Positions 9,426-18,707 of a stretch of DNA of 64,000 nucleotides are shown here, piece after piece. Position 1 is the stretch's first letter. Each line of letters begins with the position of its first letter. Below the pieces are notes generated by a model. It did not search any database. It worked only from the letters and a program-made list of their open reading frames with translations, and was not told the origin of the DNA. The DNA comes from Marifrigoribacter sp965178585 (GTDB lineage: Bacteria; Bacteroidota; Bacteroidia; Flavobacteriales; Flavobacteriaceae), in contig OZ238267.1 of the NCBI GenBank assembly GCA_965178585.1, positions 2,728,001 through 2,792,000 on the forward strand, read 5' to 3'. Position numbers and translations under genes: made by a program.

Positions 9426-10547
9426 TTACATAATTTCTATTTTTTCTTTATTATGTAAAGGAGAAACATACATTTTTAAAATTCTATGGTGGATATCTTC
9501 ATTAGAAGCCCTAGATAAGTATTCTTTAAAATCTTTTACATCAGATTGTGTGTAGTGATGCCTGTATTTATTATCATTATATAATAAATCGTGAGCTATA
9601 TAATTAGTTTTTCTTAGTTGATAATTTTTATAAATAATTCTATCTATTTCGTTAGCAATACTTAATATATCTTCTTTTCTGTTATCAACAAACTTTATAT
9701 TATCAACATTCAATTCTTCAAAAACTAGTTTAACGTCTCCTTTTTCATCCTTAATACCATTTACTAAACTATAAATATTTTCAAACGGACGTTTTTTATA
9801 AACTCCTTCTTTTTCAATAATACTAAGCTCAGTTGCTTTTTCAAAAGCGCAAGGTTCATATTCATAAGAAATTGAAGAAACAACAATATTTAATTCTCTT
9901 ATCGATTCTTTTAAATCATTTTCTCCACTTAACAATAACATTTTTATAAAACCAGGTGCAGTGACATCATTACCATCTTTCGCCCGTCCATTTTTTTGAG
10001 CAATCCAAGAAGAAACATTTTTTTTAGTTATGGAATACCTTAAATAATTAGATAAATTTTTAACATTGGAGAGAATTTCAGATTTATTTCCGGTTCTTAA
10101 AACAGTAAACATATTATTCAATTTAGCAACTGCTTTCATTGATTCGTTAACAATTAAATTATCTCCTAACGAAATTTCAGTAAAGGGCCTACCCATATCC
10201 CATAATCGGTTTTGAAGTAATGCTGAATCCAAAAAGATATCCCTATGATTTGAAATAAATAAATTGTTTGGTTTTTTTAATTCTTCTAAACCTTCTATTT
10301 CAAAAGAATTCATAGTTTCTTTAATTGACTGATTTATAATATCTCTAATAAATGTTACTTGAAAATCTGAACAGCTTTTGCATAGTTTTAGTTTGGACAC
10401 AATTTCATCTTTAGTCCATTTTGGATAGAAAAACAAAATACTATTTATAAACTCTTCGTTAGTTTCTAACCATTTTAATGAAGCTAGTACTTGCTCCTCT
10501 GAATAAGGGGCAATTGATTTAAAACCTTCTATAATTTGCTCATCCAT
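9426..10547 (-). CDS. Acyltransferase (PlsC/PlsB-like) of the flexirubin cluster
   Basis: 373 residues; last gene of the pigment operon. The LPLAT core is around NNLFISNHRDIFLDSALL (H101, D103, D107). The catalytic motif is spaced HX5D (H101 to D107) with D103 inside, instead of the textbook HX4D, so the family is recognised but the motif is atypical. A downstream VLRTGNKSE element and C-terminal basic region fit membrane-associated acyl transfer. In flexirubin clusters such genes are candidates for esterifying the aryl polyene acid with the dialkylresorcinol; that role is inferred. It starts 1 bp after the stop of the ligase gene. Confidence 0.7.
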   Translation of the reverse strand: MDEQIIEGFKSIAPYSEEQVLASLKWLETNEEFINSILFFYPKWTKDEIVSKLKLCKSCSDFQVTFIRDIINQSIKETMNSFEIEGLEELKKPNNLFISNHRDIFLDSALLQNRLWDMGRPFTEISLGDNLIVNESMKAVAKLNNMFTVLRTGNKSEILSNVKNLSNYLRYSITKKNVSSWIAQKNGRAKDGNDVTAPGFIKMLLLSGENDLKESIRELNIVVSSISYEYEPCAFEKATELSIIEKEGVYKKRPFENIYSLVNGIKDEKGDVKLVFEELNVDNIKFVDNRKEDILSIANEIDRIIYKNYQLRKTNYIAHDLLYNDNKYRHHYTQSDVKDFKEYLSRASNEDIHHRILKMYVSPLHNKEKIEIM

Positions 10548-10548
10548 A

Positions 10549-11838
10549 TTATTTTCTTTTATCTACAAACAGAACAGGTTTTCTATTTATTCCTGGAAAA
10601 TTAAGCTTTTGAATATCATCAATTGAGAGTATCATTATAGTTGGTAAAACTCTCAATTTCGCTCTCATATGATCCCTTAAACGCTGCATTAAATCTTCGG
10701 AAGAAGCATTGGTTCCCAATTTAATAGTAATATTATCCATACCCACTTCATTTTTATCTAATTCGATGATATAATTTTCTATTTCAGAAAAATCGTTGAG
10801 TAAGTTATACATAGCTGGAGGATAAATGGTAGTCCCTTTATATTTTATCATATGCTTTTTACGACCAATTACAGGCCCTAAACGCAAGGTGTTTCTACCA
10901 CAGCTACAAGGCTCATCATGCGCTTTTACAACATCACCTGTTTTAAAGCGTAATAAAGGAATGGTTTCAACTCCAAGAGTGGTAATTACAAGCTCACCTT
11001 CTTGACCATTTTTAACGGGTTGATGGTTGTCATTTAAAATTTCTACTATAATTAATTCTGGGTGGTGATGTCCTCCTTGTTGAAATTCACATTCTGCAAA
11101 AGCAGTACTCATTTCTGTAGAAGCATAAGTAGAATACAAATCAATATTCCATTTTTCTTTTATTTTTTGAGATAATATATTATCTGTGAAATCTTGATTT
11201 TTTAACGGTTCTCCTATACAAATTACTCCTTTTACAGAACTAGTATTAACATCAATTTGATTACTTTCTGCATATTCAATTAATTTTAATAAAAAAGAAG
11301 GAACCGCTATTAAATAACTTGGTTTAAATTTAAGAATAGAGTCCCATTGCAATTCTGGTATACCTGCTCCAACACGTATAATCCCCGCTCCTAGTTTTCT
11401 TGCACCTAAAAAATATGCCAATCCTGCCAAAAACCTTCTATCTATAGTGGTCATTAATTGAATGGTATCGGATTTAGAAATTTTAGAACATGCAAATGAT
11501 ATAGCCTCATTATAGGCTAACCTTTCAAGATCTCTGTCTGATAAACCAAAAAACACAGGTTTTCCTGTAGTTCCAGATGTGGTAACATAATCGATGATAT
11601 TTGAAGGATCTATACAAATAAAATCATCATTGTATATATGTAAATCTTCTTTTGTCGTTACTGGGATTTTCTGTAAATCTTCTAAGGTATTTATATCGGA
11701 TATTTGAATTTCATGTTCCTTAAAAACCCTTTGATAATATTTAGAATTATCATATAAATAATGTAATAACTTCTTTAATTCTCCTTCTTGAAATTTTTTA
11801 ATTTCTTGAGTAGATTTTAATTCTATTTCAGGAATCAT
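10549..11838 (-). CDS. PaaK-like acyl-CoA/ACP ligase, probable coumarate-activating enzyme
   Basis: 429 residues, the size of phenylacetate-CoA ligase and coenzyme F390 synthetase. The adenylation motif is YVTTSGTTGKPVFFG (about residue 85-99), a second core is LYSTYASTEMS, and LRFKTGDVV plus the lysine-bearing GRKKHMIKYKGTTIYPP follow. CSCGR is a Zn-knuckle-like sequence common in this family. In the cluster context it would adenylate p-coumarate (from the ammonia-lyase) and load it on CoA or an ACP as polyene starter. The start overlaps the stop of the upstream C45 gene by 11 bp, indicating coupling. Confidence 0.75.
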   Translation of the reverse strand: MIPEIELKSTQEIKKFQEGELKKLLHYLYDNSKYYQRVFKEHEIQISDINTLEDLQKIPVTTKEDLHIYNDDFICIDPSNIIDYVTTSGTTGKPVFFGLSDRDLERLAYNEAISFACSKISKSDTIQLMTTIDRRFLAGLAYFLGARKLGAGIIRVGAGIPELQWDSILKFKPSYLIAVPSFLLKLIEYAESNQIDVNTSSVKGVICIGEPLKNQDFTDNILSQKIKEKWNIDLYSTYASTEMSTAFAECEFQQGGHHHPELIIVEILNDNHQPVKNGQEGELVITTLGVETIPLLRFKTGDVVKAHDEPCSCGRNTLRLGPVIGRKKHMIKYKGTTIYPPAMYNLLNDFSEIENYIIELDKNEVGMDNITIKLGTNASSEDLMQRLRDHMRAKLRVLPTIMILSIDDIQKLNFPGINRKPVLFVDKRK

Positions 11839-13492
11839 TTAATTTCCTTTTAATTTTCATAATATAGTTTTTAATTTTTTCTTGATCAGGAACTGTTGTT
11901 ATTTCCTGTTTTAAAGCTTCATTAAATTGTAATAGTGCTGCTTTAAAGTATTTTTTTTCAAAATAATATTTCCCTGTAAGATAATAAACTTCCCAGAAAT
12001 TTGGGTTTAATGAAATGAAATTCTCAATCTGCTTTAAGCTATAATCTTCTTTATTTTGAATTACTTGTATAAAATTCTCTTTTTCAACTCTATATGCTTC
12101 GTAATTATCAAATTCTACAGAACCAATAAAATCATCTTTTTCAATTAACAAATCTGATAACGATAATGTACTTGATTTACTTGTTGAATTATTGAATACG
12201 CTATCTAATTGAAAGGCAACAAAATTCCCTAAAACATAAGGGTTAGATGAAATCCACACTCTCTTTTCTGAAGGTTGAAATACAATTCCATGATGCGCTA
12301 ATAATTGATTTAATGCCTTTTCATTTCCATATCCAATATCAAAATCATTTAACCCTTTTTTATTACGTAATATAGAAACTGCTATTTGTGGTGTGATCTT
12401 TTCGTTTTCAGATAACAATTCTTCCATTTTATCAAACCTGTATTGAGAATGGCTTTCATTAATAGCTTTTATATTGTTTTTATCATTAGCATATTCTGAA
12501 CTTTGAAAGTGATTGGAACAAATGAGTTGTGTTGAATTTTCTACTTCATATACATCAAAATTCTCAGGAGATATTTCAATAATCACTGCTTTATTATCTA
12601 TTGCAGATCCTACTAAAATAGATTCTGAAACAAAAACTTCACGATTTTTTGCAATTTCTATCGCTTCATTTATTGTAGATGCATATTGTACAATCTCTTT
12701 AGAAACAAATGAGATAGGTGTTTTAGCAACTAAAGGAATGTCTGATTTTGCAGCATTGATTGTAACTGTTAGTCCTTTTTCATTCATCCCAGACACAACA
12801 CCAATCATACCAGCCCAAGAAACTGATAAATACTTATATCCTTTGTCAGGATTAACAAATGTTATCATTTTTTCTTCAGCAAATTCATCTCCAGCATAAA
12901 AGTCAAAATTTCTAGCAATTAACAATTTTCCATCTGGAGTTTTATCTCCCCAAACAGCAAAAGAGGTACAACCCACTAAAGCCAAATCCTGAAATGCGTG
13001 TCCGATATCATGAGCACTATGCAAAAACAATGTTTTTAAATAATTACTCCCAAATAAATTATTCTCACTAATACCATATTTAGAAATACCATAAATTTCA
13101 GTTTTGTACTCTTCCGTAACATTTAAATACATTTTTCTGGCATACCAAGATAAAAAGTTACGCAACATAAAACGTTTAAATTTAGAAGGCACCATTTTAT
13201 TTACCTTATCAAAAAAATATTTTTCTTGATCTTTAATTAATTCATTTGATAAAACACCCATATTATTTCCTAATTCTAGGGGGTTCCCAGAAACTACCAT
13301 TTCCCATTGACCATAATCATTTTTTCTTAAACTATTAGATCCTTCAAAAAATAAGGTGTCGTTTATTTGAATTCTAGGAGAATTATTTAAAGTATATTTA
13401 CTAATGTCTGGACGATCATTAATTGACTTTTTAGTACCGCAGGATATAAAAAATATAGAAAAAGCTAAAACTAAAAAAAACTTAAATCTCAT
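11828..13492 (-). CDS. C45-family autoproteolytic acyltransferase/hydrolase lipoprotein
   Basis: 554 residues. The N-terminus is a lipoprotein signal with lipobox FISC (C18). Residues about 150-430 match the penicillin acyltransferase-like Ntn-hydrolase fold: GCTSFAVWGD with probable nucleophile C175, GKLLIARNFDFYAG, and GMIGVVSGMNEKGLTVTINA. The last 80 residues look like a TPR pair (NPNFWEVYYLTGKYYFEKKY). Ntn enzymes of this family self-cleave before the Cys and hydrolyse or transfer acyl amides/esters. A membrane-anchored periplasmic acyl enzyme inside a pigment operon is a candidate for ester or amide formation/trimming on the exported lipid; this is inference. Confidence 0.75.
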   Translation of the reverse strand: MRFKFFLVLAFSIFFISCGTKKSINDRPDISKYTLNNSPRIQINDTLFFEGSNSLRKNDYGQWEMVVSGNPLELGNNMGVLSNELIKDQEKYFFDKVNKMVPSKFKRFMLRNFLSWYARKMYLNVTEEYKTEIYGISKYGISENNLFGSNYLKTLFLHSAHDIGHAFQDLALVGCTSFAVWGDKTPDGKLLIARNFDFYAGDEFAEEKMITFVNPDKGYKYLSVSWAGMIGVVSGMNEKGLTVTINAAKSDIPLVAKTPISFVSKEIVQYASTINEAIEIAKNREVFVSESILVGSAIDNKAVIIEISPENFDVYEVENSTQLICSNHFQSSEYANDKNNIKAINESHSQYRFDKMEELLSENEKITPQIAVSILRNKKGLNDFDIGYGNEKALNQLLAHHGIVFQPSEKRVWISSNPYVLGNFVAFQLDSVFNNSTSKSSTLSLSDLLIEKDDFIGSVEFDNYEAYRVEKENFIQVIQNKEDYSLKQIENFISLNPNFWEVYYLTGKYYFEKKYFKAALLQFNEALKQEITTVPDQEKIKNYIMKIKRKLNDS

Positions 13493-13499
13493 AAAATGA

Positions 13500-15023
13500 C
13501 TATTTTTTATAAATGCTTTTTTTAATGGTTTTCATTAGTTTTTCTTTACCAATAATATGAGAACAAGTTAAAAAACCACTTATTGTCACACCTAAAATAC
13601 CATGCATATTTACACTTTGTCCAGTAAAAAACAATTTATTGGCATTTGTTTTTGGTGAAAGAAAACTCATCATAGGATTATCTGCATCTTTTTCATAACC
13701 ATAAATAGCTCCGTTATGAGACCCTATATAATCTCTATAAGATAAGGGAGTAGACGTATGAACTGATTGGATACACGCTCTTATATTTGGGAATTTCTTT
13801 TCTAATTCATCTATAAATTGATCTGTTTTCTTTTGTTTAAATTCATCATATTGATCTCCTCTATATTCTTCTTCTGCAACAGTATTAAACGAATTTTTCC
13901 ATTTTTCAACTTCTTCAAAATTCATATATGCCATTGCAGTAAGATTGTTGGACCATTCATCTTGATTTTTTCTTACCCCCATTGATAACATATATCCCTC
14001 AGGCCAATTTTTTTCTAAATAGTCTTGAGTGTCCCAAACACTTATATGATCTTTAAAATGATAATAATTATGATTAATGTATTTAAATGTTTTAGGCTTA
14101 AATACAATATATAAACTAAATACCGAAATCATACTTTTAATACGGTTAATCCTATTTACATAGGATTTCCTCATACCTTTCCCATCAAGCATTTTTACGG
14201 TTAACTTGGGCTCTATATTTGAAATAAATAAATCCGCTTTAATTTCATTTCCATCTTTTGTAATTACGGAATCCATTTCATTATCAATAAAACCAAATTT
14301 TACAACTTCTTGATGATTATAGACTTCTCCGCCAAACTCCTTGATTCTTTTTATTAAAAGCTTTGTAATCTGACTACCTCCATCAATACATCTCCAAGAG
14401 CTTTTAATATAAGAGTTAACTGAAAGGGCATGAACATATAATGGGGTGTTTTTCTTTCCAGCATATAAAAAATTTGAACCAGCTAATACTGCTTTCAATT
14501 TTTCATTCTCTGAAATAGAGTCTAAATAATCTGATATTTTTAAACTCAAATAACTCTTTTCATAACCCTCTGAATTCATTTCTAAATTATAAAGGGGAAA
14601 GCTTGTACATACCTCCTGAATTTTTTTACAATAATCAATTATAGCCTTTTCTTCCTCAGGAAATTGTTGAATTAAAGATTTAGCAAAATTATCATAACCT
14701 TGTGCTTGTTTATATTCTTTAGGGTCGTTACCGAAAGTTATCACATCAAACTTATCATCATCAAGTTTAGATAATTTAAGTTCATCCATAATCCCTAGGT
14801 ACTTAAAATATTGATTTAAATTTTCACCTTCACCTAAACTTCCTATATAATGAACTCCAGTATCAAAAATATTTTTATCTCTCACAAAGGTTTGAAGGTT
14901 ACCTCCAAATTGATTGTTTTTTTCTAAAACACAAACGCTATAACCATGACGTGCTAAAATATTGGCAGAAACTAATCCTCCCAATCCACTTCCAATAATA
15001 ACAACATCGTATTTAGCTTTCAT
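13500..15023 (-). CDS. Phytoene-desaturase-like FAD oxidoreductase
   Basis: 507 residues with an N-terminal dinucleotide-binding fold DVVIIGSGLGGLVSANILARHG and the following acidic strand plus GGNLQTF, as in phytoene desaturases/isomerases (CrtI/CrtISO). The C-terminal FFTGQSVNMHGILGVTISG is the second FAD contact of that family. In flexirubin clusters a member of this family is conserved; it may oxidise a polyene or resorcinol precursor. No carotenoid synthase is nearby, so carotenoid work is unlikely. It overlaps the MMPL gene by 11 bp. Confidence 0.8.
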   Translation of the reverse strand: MKAKYDVVIIGSGLGGLVSANILARHGYSVCVLEKNNQFGGNLQTFVRDKNIFDTGVHYIGSLGEGENLNQYFKYLGIMDELKLSKLDDDKFDVITFGNDPKEYKQAQGYDNFAKSLIQQFPEEEKAIIDYCKKIQEVCTSFPLYNLEMNSEGYEKSYLSLKISDYLDSISENEKLKAVLAGSNFLYAGKKNTPLYVHALSVNSYIKSSWRCIDGGSQITKLLIKRIKEFGGEVYNHQEVVKFGFIDNEMDSVITKDGNEIKADLFISNIEPKLTVKMLDGKGMRKSYVNRINRIKSMISVFSLYIVFKPKTFKYINHNYYHFKDHISVWDTQDYLEKNWPEGYMLSMGVRKNQDEWSNNLTAMAYMNFEEVEKWKNSFNTVAEEEYRGDQYDEFKQKKTDQFIDELEKKFPNIRACIQSVHTSTPLSYRDYIGSHNGAIYGYEKDADNPMMSFLSPKTNANKLFFTGQSVNMHGILGVTISGFLTCSHIIGKEKLMKTIKKSIYKK

Positions 15024-18000
15024 TTTTTCCTTTTAATAAAAAAACAACAGATTCTTTTTCATATTGAATGTTATAACCTAATGCAACAACTCTATTTACC
15101 ACTAAACTATTATTAAAAACAATAATAGTTTTAAAATTTAGAACGATGGATTCGTCTATTTGATTAAATAAATTTGATGTTGACACCAATAATACTTCAA
15201 AATCACTTAAAAGTATATCATCAACATTCAATGCATATTTTATTTTTCTATGATTGTTAGTATAACAATTTTTTACAATAGTATATTTATTATTGTCAGA
15301 AATAATAGTTGTGATTCTTCTGTCCAAACTTTTAGCTACTAACAAAATATCTAATTGTCCAAAATCATCAGCAAAATGCAATATTTTGGATTTCATTGGT
15401 GTCTTGTTATTTAAAACCAAATACTTTTTTTTATGATTTTCAAAATCGAGTTTTACTTGAGATTTTATTTCAGAATCTTTGTATTTATAATTGGAAAACA
15501 AAATTCGTTTAAAATATTCTGCTCCTTCTCTTTCTAATCTAAATTCGTTGAAATTATTTTTATAAAAAGAACTTATTTTTTTTGTTCTTTCTTTTTCAGT
15601 TCCCTCAAAACGAGGATCCTTATACGATATTCTTTCTCCAACTTTGACTGTCATTTCACCAGAGTAAATCATAAAATCTCCTTTGGGCATAACTTCTGAA
15701 TTTCCGTGAATATAGATTGGAAGTATGTCAATTTTTAATTGTTGTTGTAAATGAAATGCACCCTTATGAAAACGTCCCATTTTATTTGTAAAGGACCTTT
15801 TACCTTCAGGGAAAACACATAACATATACCCCTGATTTAACTTATTACTTAAATGAGAGACACTTCCATCCACTCCAGTTGTAACCGGATAATACCCCAA
15901 AGTTCTCGCTAATAATCCAAAAATTGGAGATTTATAGACCCAATCATTTACCATATAAACTACGTTATGAGTTAATGAATTTAACGAAATGGTGTCCAAA
16001 GAGGATGCATGGTTAGCAATAATAATAGCAGGTTTTTTAAAATCCTCTTCTACATCATTAATTACACTTTTTTGTGTTGTAAAATTATTTTTAAGAACTT
16101 GAGTAGAAAATCTAGACACTATTTGGTGCATCCATTTAAATTTCTTCTTTTTTGAAATAGGAAGTATTTGAAGAATCGTAATACTAAATAATGATAAAAG
16201 TATTCCGCCTACACCATAAAAAAGAGTTAACAAAAAGGAGCCTATAAAAAGACGAAAACTAATTGGTGAATAACCTCTTTTTGCTCGGTCACTAATAAAC
16301 GTTTTAAAAATAAATGGCTGAATCGTAAAAGCTACAAATACTGTTATAATAATTCCTATTAAACTTACTATAGAAATGGAGTGTAAAGCTGGATGTTTTG
16401 CAAAAATTAAAACTCCTATTCCCAAAACAGTAGTAATTACAGAAAGTAATATTGATATTTTATAAGTTGAAACATGCTTGGTTCCATAAGTATAATCCTT
16501 TATTAAAGCATTGGTCATAAAAATGCTATAATCAATACCTAATCCAAATATGAATGATGAAATAATAATATTAAATACATTGAACTCAATCCCAAACAAG
16601 CCCATCAAACCAATAGTAAGAAACCATGTTAAAACAATAGGGATACTTGTAATTAAGGTTAATGATAAGCTTCTATAATACAGAAAAAGAATAATTACAA
16701 CTGCTAACAATGAATAGATAATTAATTGATTAAAATTATCTTTTAAACTCCCTAAAAAGGTTTCATTAACTTGCTTACGATCAATCAACATTACATTATC
16801 TTGATCTTTAAACACATTCATTACTTGCTCTAAATTTTCTTCTTTAACTTTTACTAAAGAAGTTACTGTTGTAAAATCTGGTTTTTCATTAATATAGTCG
16901 TCTACCAAAAAGGTTTTAATTTTTTGGTAATCTTTAATATGTATAGGCTTATATTCTTTTGATAATAAATCATAAAACTGTTGAAATGTTTTGGGTTTAA
17001 AACCCAATTCGTCTCCATAAAACAGCAGGTTGTTTTTGGTGTTAGTTATTTTATTATCAGTCCAAAAAGAATTCCATTTAGAAATTCTTTCTTGTTGATT
17101 TTTTTGAGAATAAACCAATGCTCCTACTGAACTGAAATTAAATATTTTATTAGATACCTTTAACTCAACTAATCTTTTATAAACATCATCATTTATTAAT
17201 AACGCATCCTCCAATGTGTTTGCAAAGGAAGCTACGTATAAAGATTTAGATGAAAAATTAGTAAGCTTGTCCAATTCTTTTTCTGAAGAAATCATTTCCT
17301 CAGGCATAAAATTTAAGCTAGATAAATCTTTATTAAATTTGACTTCATTATAGGTAAAGAAACTAATCAACAACACAATCCCAATTAATAAAAAACTTAG
17401 TTTACTTCTATGAAGACTATATTTTGAAATCTTATCTAATACAGTTGTTCTATTTATATTATTGACAGATGATTTATAAATTTGAGGTATTAAAATTAAA
17501 GCAAATACAGAAGCACCTAATACACTTATTGCAGCAAATATTCCTAAATCTTGTAAGGCCTGAGAATTAATAAACAATAAACATAAAAAAGCAACGGCTG
17601 TTGTGAAACTACTCAATAAAATGGATGGTGTTACATCCTTATACAAGCTTTTAACATTGTTATTGTTTCTTAAATGTGTAAGGATATGAAGAGAATAATC
17701 CAAAGTAATACCTAAAAGAACAGAACCCAAACCTAAAGAGATTGCTGAAATTTTATCCCTTATCAATAATAAAATCACTCCTGCTAATAATCCTCCAAAT
17801 AAAGTAGGAATAAATAGGACTATTGGGATGCTTAATTTTTTATAGAAAACAATTAAAATTATCAATAAAATAGAGAGTGAAATACTAACTGTAAACTGAA
17901 TATCTTTTTTAATTTGACTAGCATTCGCTACAGCAATTAACACGCCTCCAAAGTAATCACTTTGAGCTTTTGTGTTAAACTTTTCATTTAATTGGTGTTG

Positions 18001-18705
18001 TGCTTTATATAACTGATCTACAAATTCACTGTTTTTATCTGTTTCACTAGATCCTAATTTTGGAGTTATAAAAAGTAGAATGTTTTTTTTATCCTTAGTA
18101 ACCACAAACCCATTTTCTAAAATAAATTGATCCCCAATATTTAAAGCTTGCATTTTTCTTAAAGCAATAAATGAAAGCCCTAAAGGATCTTTTAAAATCA
18201 TATTCTTTGTAATCATCCCAGATGGAGAAAGAATCGATTTATAATTAGCATTGGTTATTGCTTCAATACTATCACTTGTAATTTTATTAGATATTGATTT
18301 ATAATCATTATCATCTAAAAAAAGAGGTAAATTTTCATAAACGAAATCAATGGTTTCAACTAAATCTTCATCGGTTACTTTACCCTGAATATGATTAATA
18401 TATTGACCCGAAGAATTTGTAACCTCATCAATAAATTCATTTGCATAATTAGTTAAATCTTCAAAAGAGCCATCGGGTTTAGATTGAATATTTACAACAA
18501 TTTTATCTGAAAAATTAGTTGATTTTAATACTTTTTGGAGTTCTTTAGAATCTTCAGATAAAGGAATTAATTTAGAAATATCCTCTTCAAATTTAATTTT
18601 TGATACTAAAAACACCATACCAAACAGGACGGTAATTAATACCAAAACACTTCCTAATTTCCTGGAAGAAATAAATTCGTATATTTTATAAAAGAAGGAA
18701 TCCAA
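15013..18705 (-). CDS. MMPL/RND transporter fused to lysophospholipid acyltransferase and a degenerate methyltransferase-like tail
   Basis: 1230 residues with three parts. Residues 1-850 are an MMPL/RND exporter with two halves, each with a leading helix, a periplasmic domain (about 35-265 and 455-655) and a five- to six-helix bundle with GLGSVLLGITLDYSLH and GLGIDYSIF. Residues 885-1060 are a PlsC-type acyltransferase with HX4D (NHASSLD, H899/D904) and FPEGKR (965-970). Residues 1105-1230 align with the start of a class I SAM methyltransferase, but the glycine-rich SAM loop reads HFADDFG and looks lost. Related fusions occur in aryl polyene clusters, where they are thought to export and/or acylate the pigment lipid. 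Confidence 0.85.
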   Translation of the reverse strand: MDSFFYKIYEFISSRKLGSVLVLITVLFGMVFLVSKIKFEEDISKLIPLSEDSKELQKVLKSTNFSDKIVVNIQSKPDGSFEDLTNYANEFIDEVTNSSGQYINHIQGKVTDEDLVETIDFVYENLPLFLDDNDYKSISNKITSDSIEAITNANYKSILSPSGMITKNMILKDPLGLSFIALRKMQALNIGDQFILENGFVVTKDKKNILLFITPKLGSSETDKNSEFVDQLYKAQHQLNEKFNTKAQSDYFGGVLIAVANASQIKKDIQFTVSISLSILLIILIVFYKKLSIPIVLFIPTLFGGLLAGVILLLIRDKISAISLGLGSVLLGITLDYSLHILTHLRNNNNVKSLYKDVTPSILLSSFTTAVAFLCLLFINSQALQDLGIFAAISVLGASVFALILIPQIYKSSVNNINRTTVLDKISKYSLHRSKLSFLLIGIVLLISFFTYNEVKFNKDLSSLNFMPEEMISSEKELDKLTNFSSKSLYVASFANTLEDALLINDDVYKRLVELKVSNKIFNFSSVGALVYSQKNQQERISKWNSFWTDNKITNTKNNLLFYGDELGFKPKTFQQFYDLLSKEYKPIHIKDYQKIKTFLVDDYINEKPDFTTVTSLVKVKEENLEQVMNVFKDQDNVMLIDRKQVNETFLGSLKDNFNQLIIYSLLAVVIILFLYYRSLSLTLITSIPIVLTWFLTIGLMGLFGIEFNVFNIIISSFIFGLGIDYSIFMTNALIKDYTYGTKHVSTYKISILLSVITTVLGIGVLIFAKHPALHSISIVSLIGIIITVFVAFTIQPFIFKTFISDRAKRGYSPISFRLFIGSFLLTLFYGVGGILLSLFSITILQILPISKKKKFKWMHQIVSRFSTQVLKNNFTTQKSVINDVEEDFKKPAIIIANHASSLDTISLNSLTHNVVYMVNDWVYKSPIFGLLARTLGYYPVTTGVDGSVSHLSNKLNQGYMLCVFPEGKRSFTNKMGRFHKGAFHLQQQLKIDILPIYIHGNSEVMPKGDFMIYSGEMTVKVGERISYKDPRFEGTEKERTKKISSFYKNNFNEFRLEREGAEYFKRILFSNYKYKDSEIKSQVKLDFENHKKKYLVLNNKTPMKSKILHFADDFGQLDILLVAKSLDRRITTIISDNNKYTIVKNCYTNNHRKIKYALNVDDILLSDFEVLLVSTSNLFNQIDESIVLNFKTIIVFNNSLVVNRVVALGYNIQYEKESVVFLLKGKNES

Positions 18706-18707
18706 TA

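Noticed and set aside
12513..12899. 128-codon open frame antisense to the C45 hydrolase
   Set aside because: It lies wholly inside a gene with clear motifs, has no homologous-looking content and reflects codon bias of the opposite strand.
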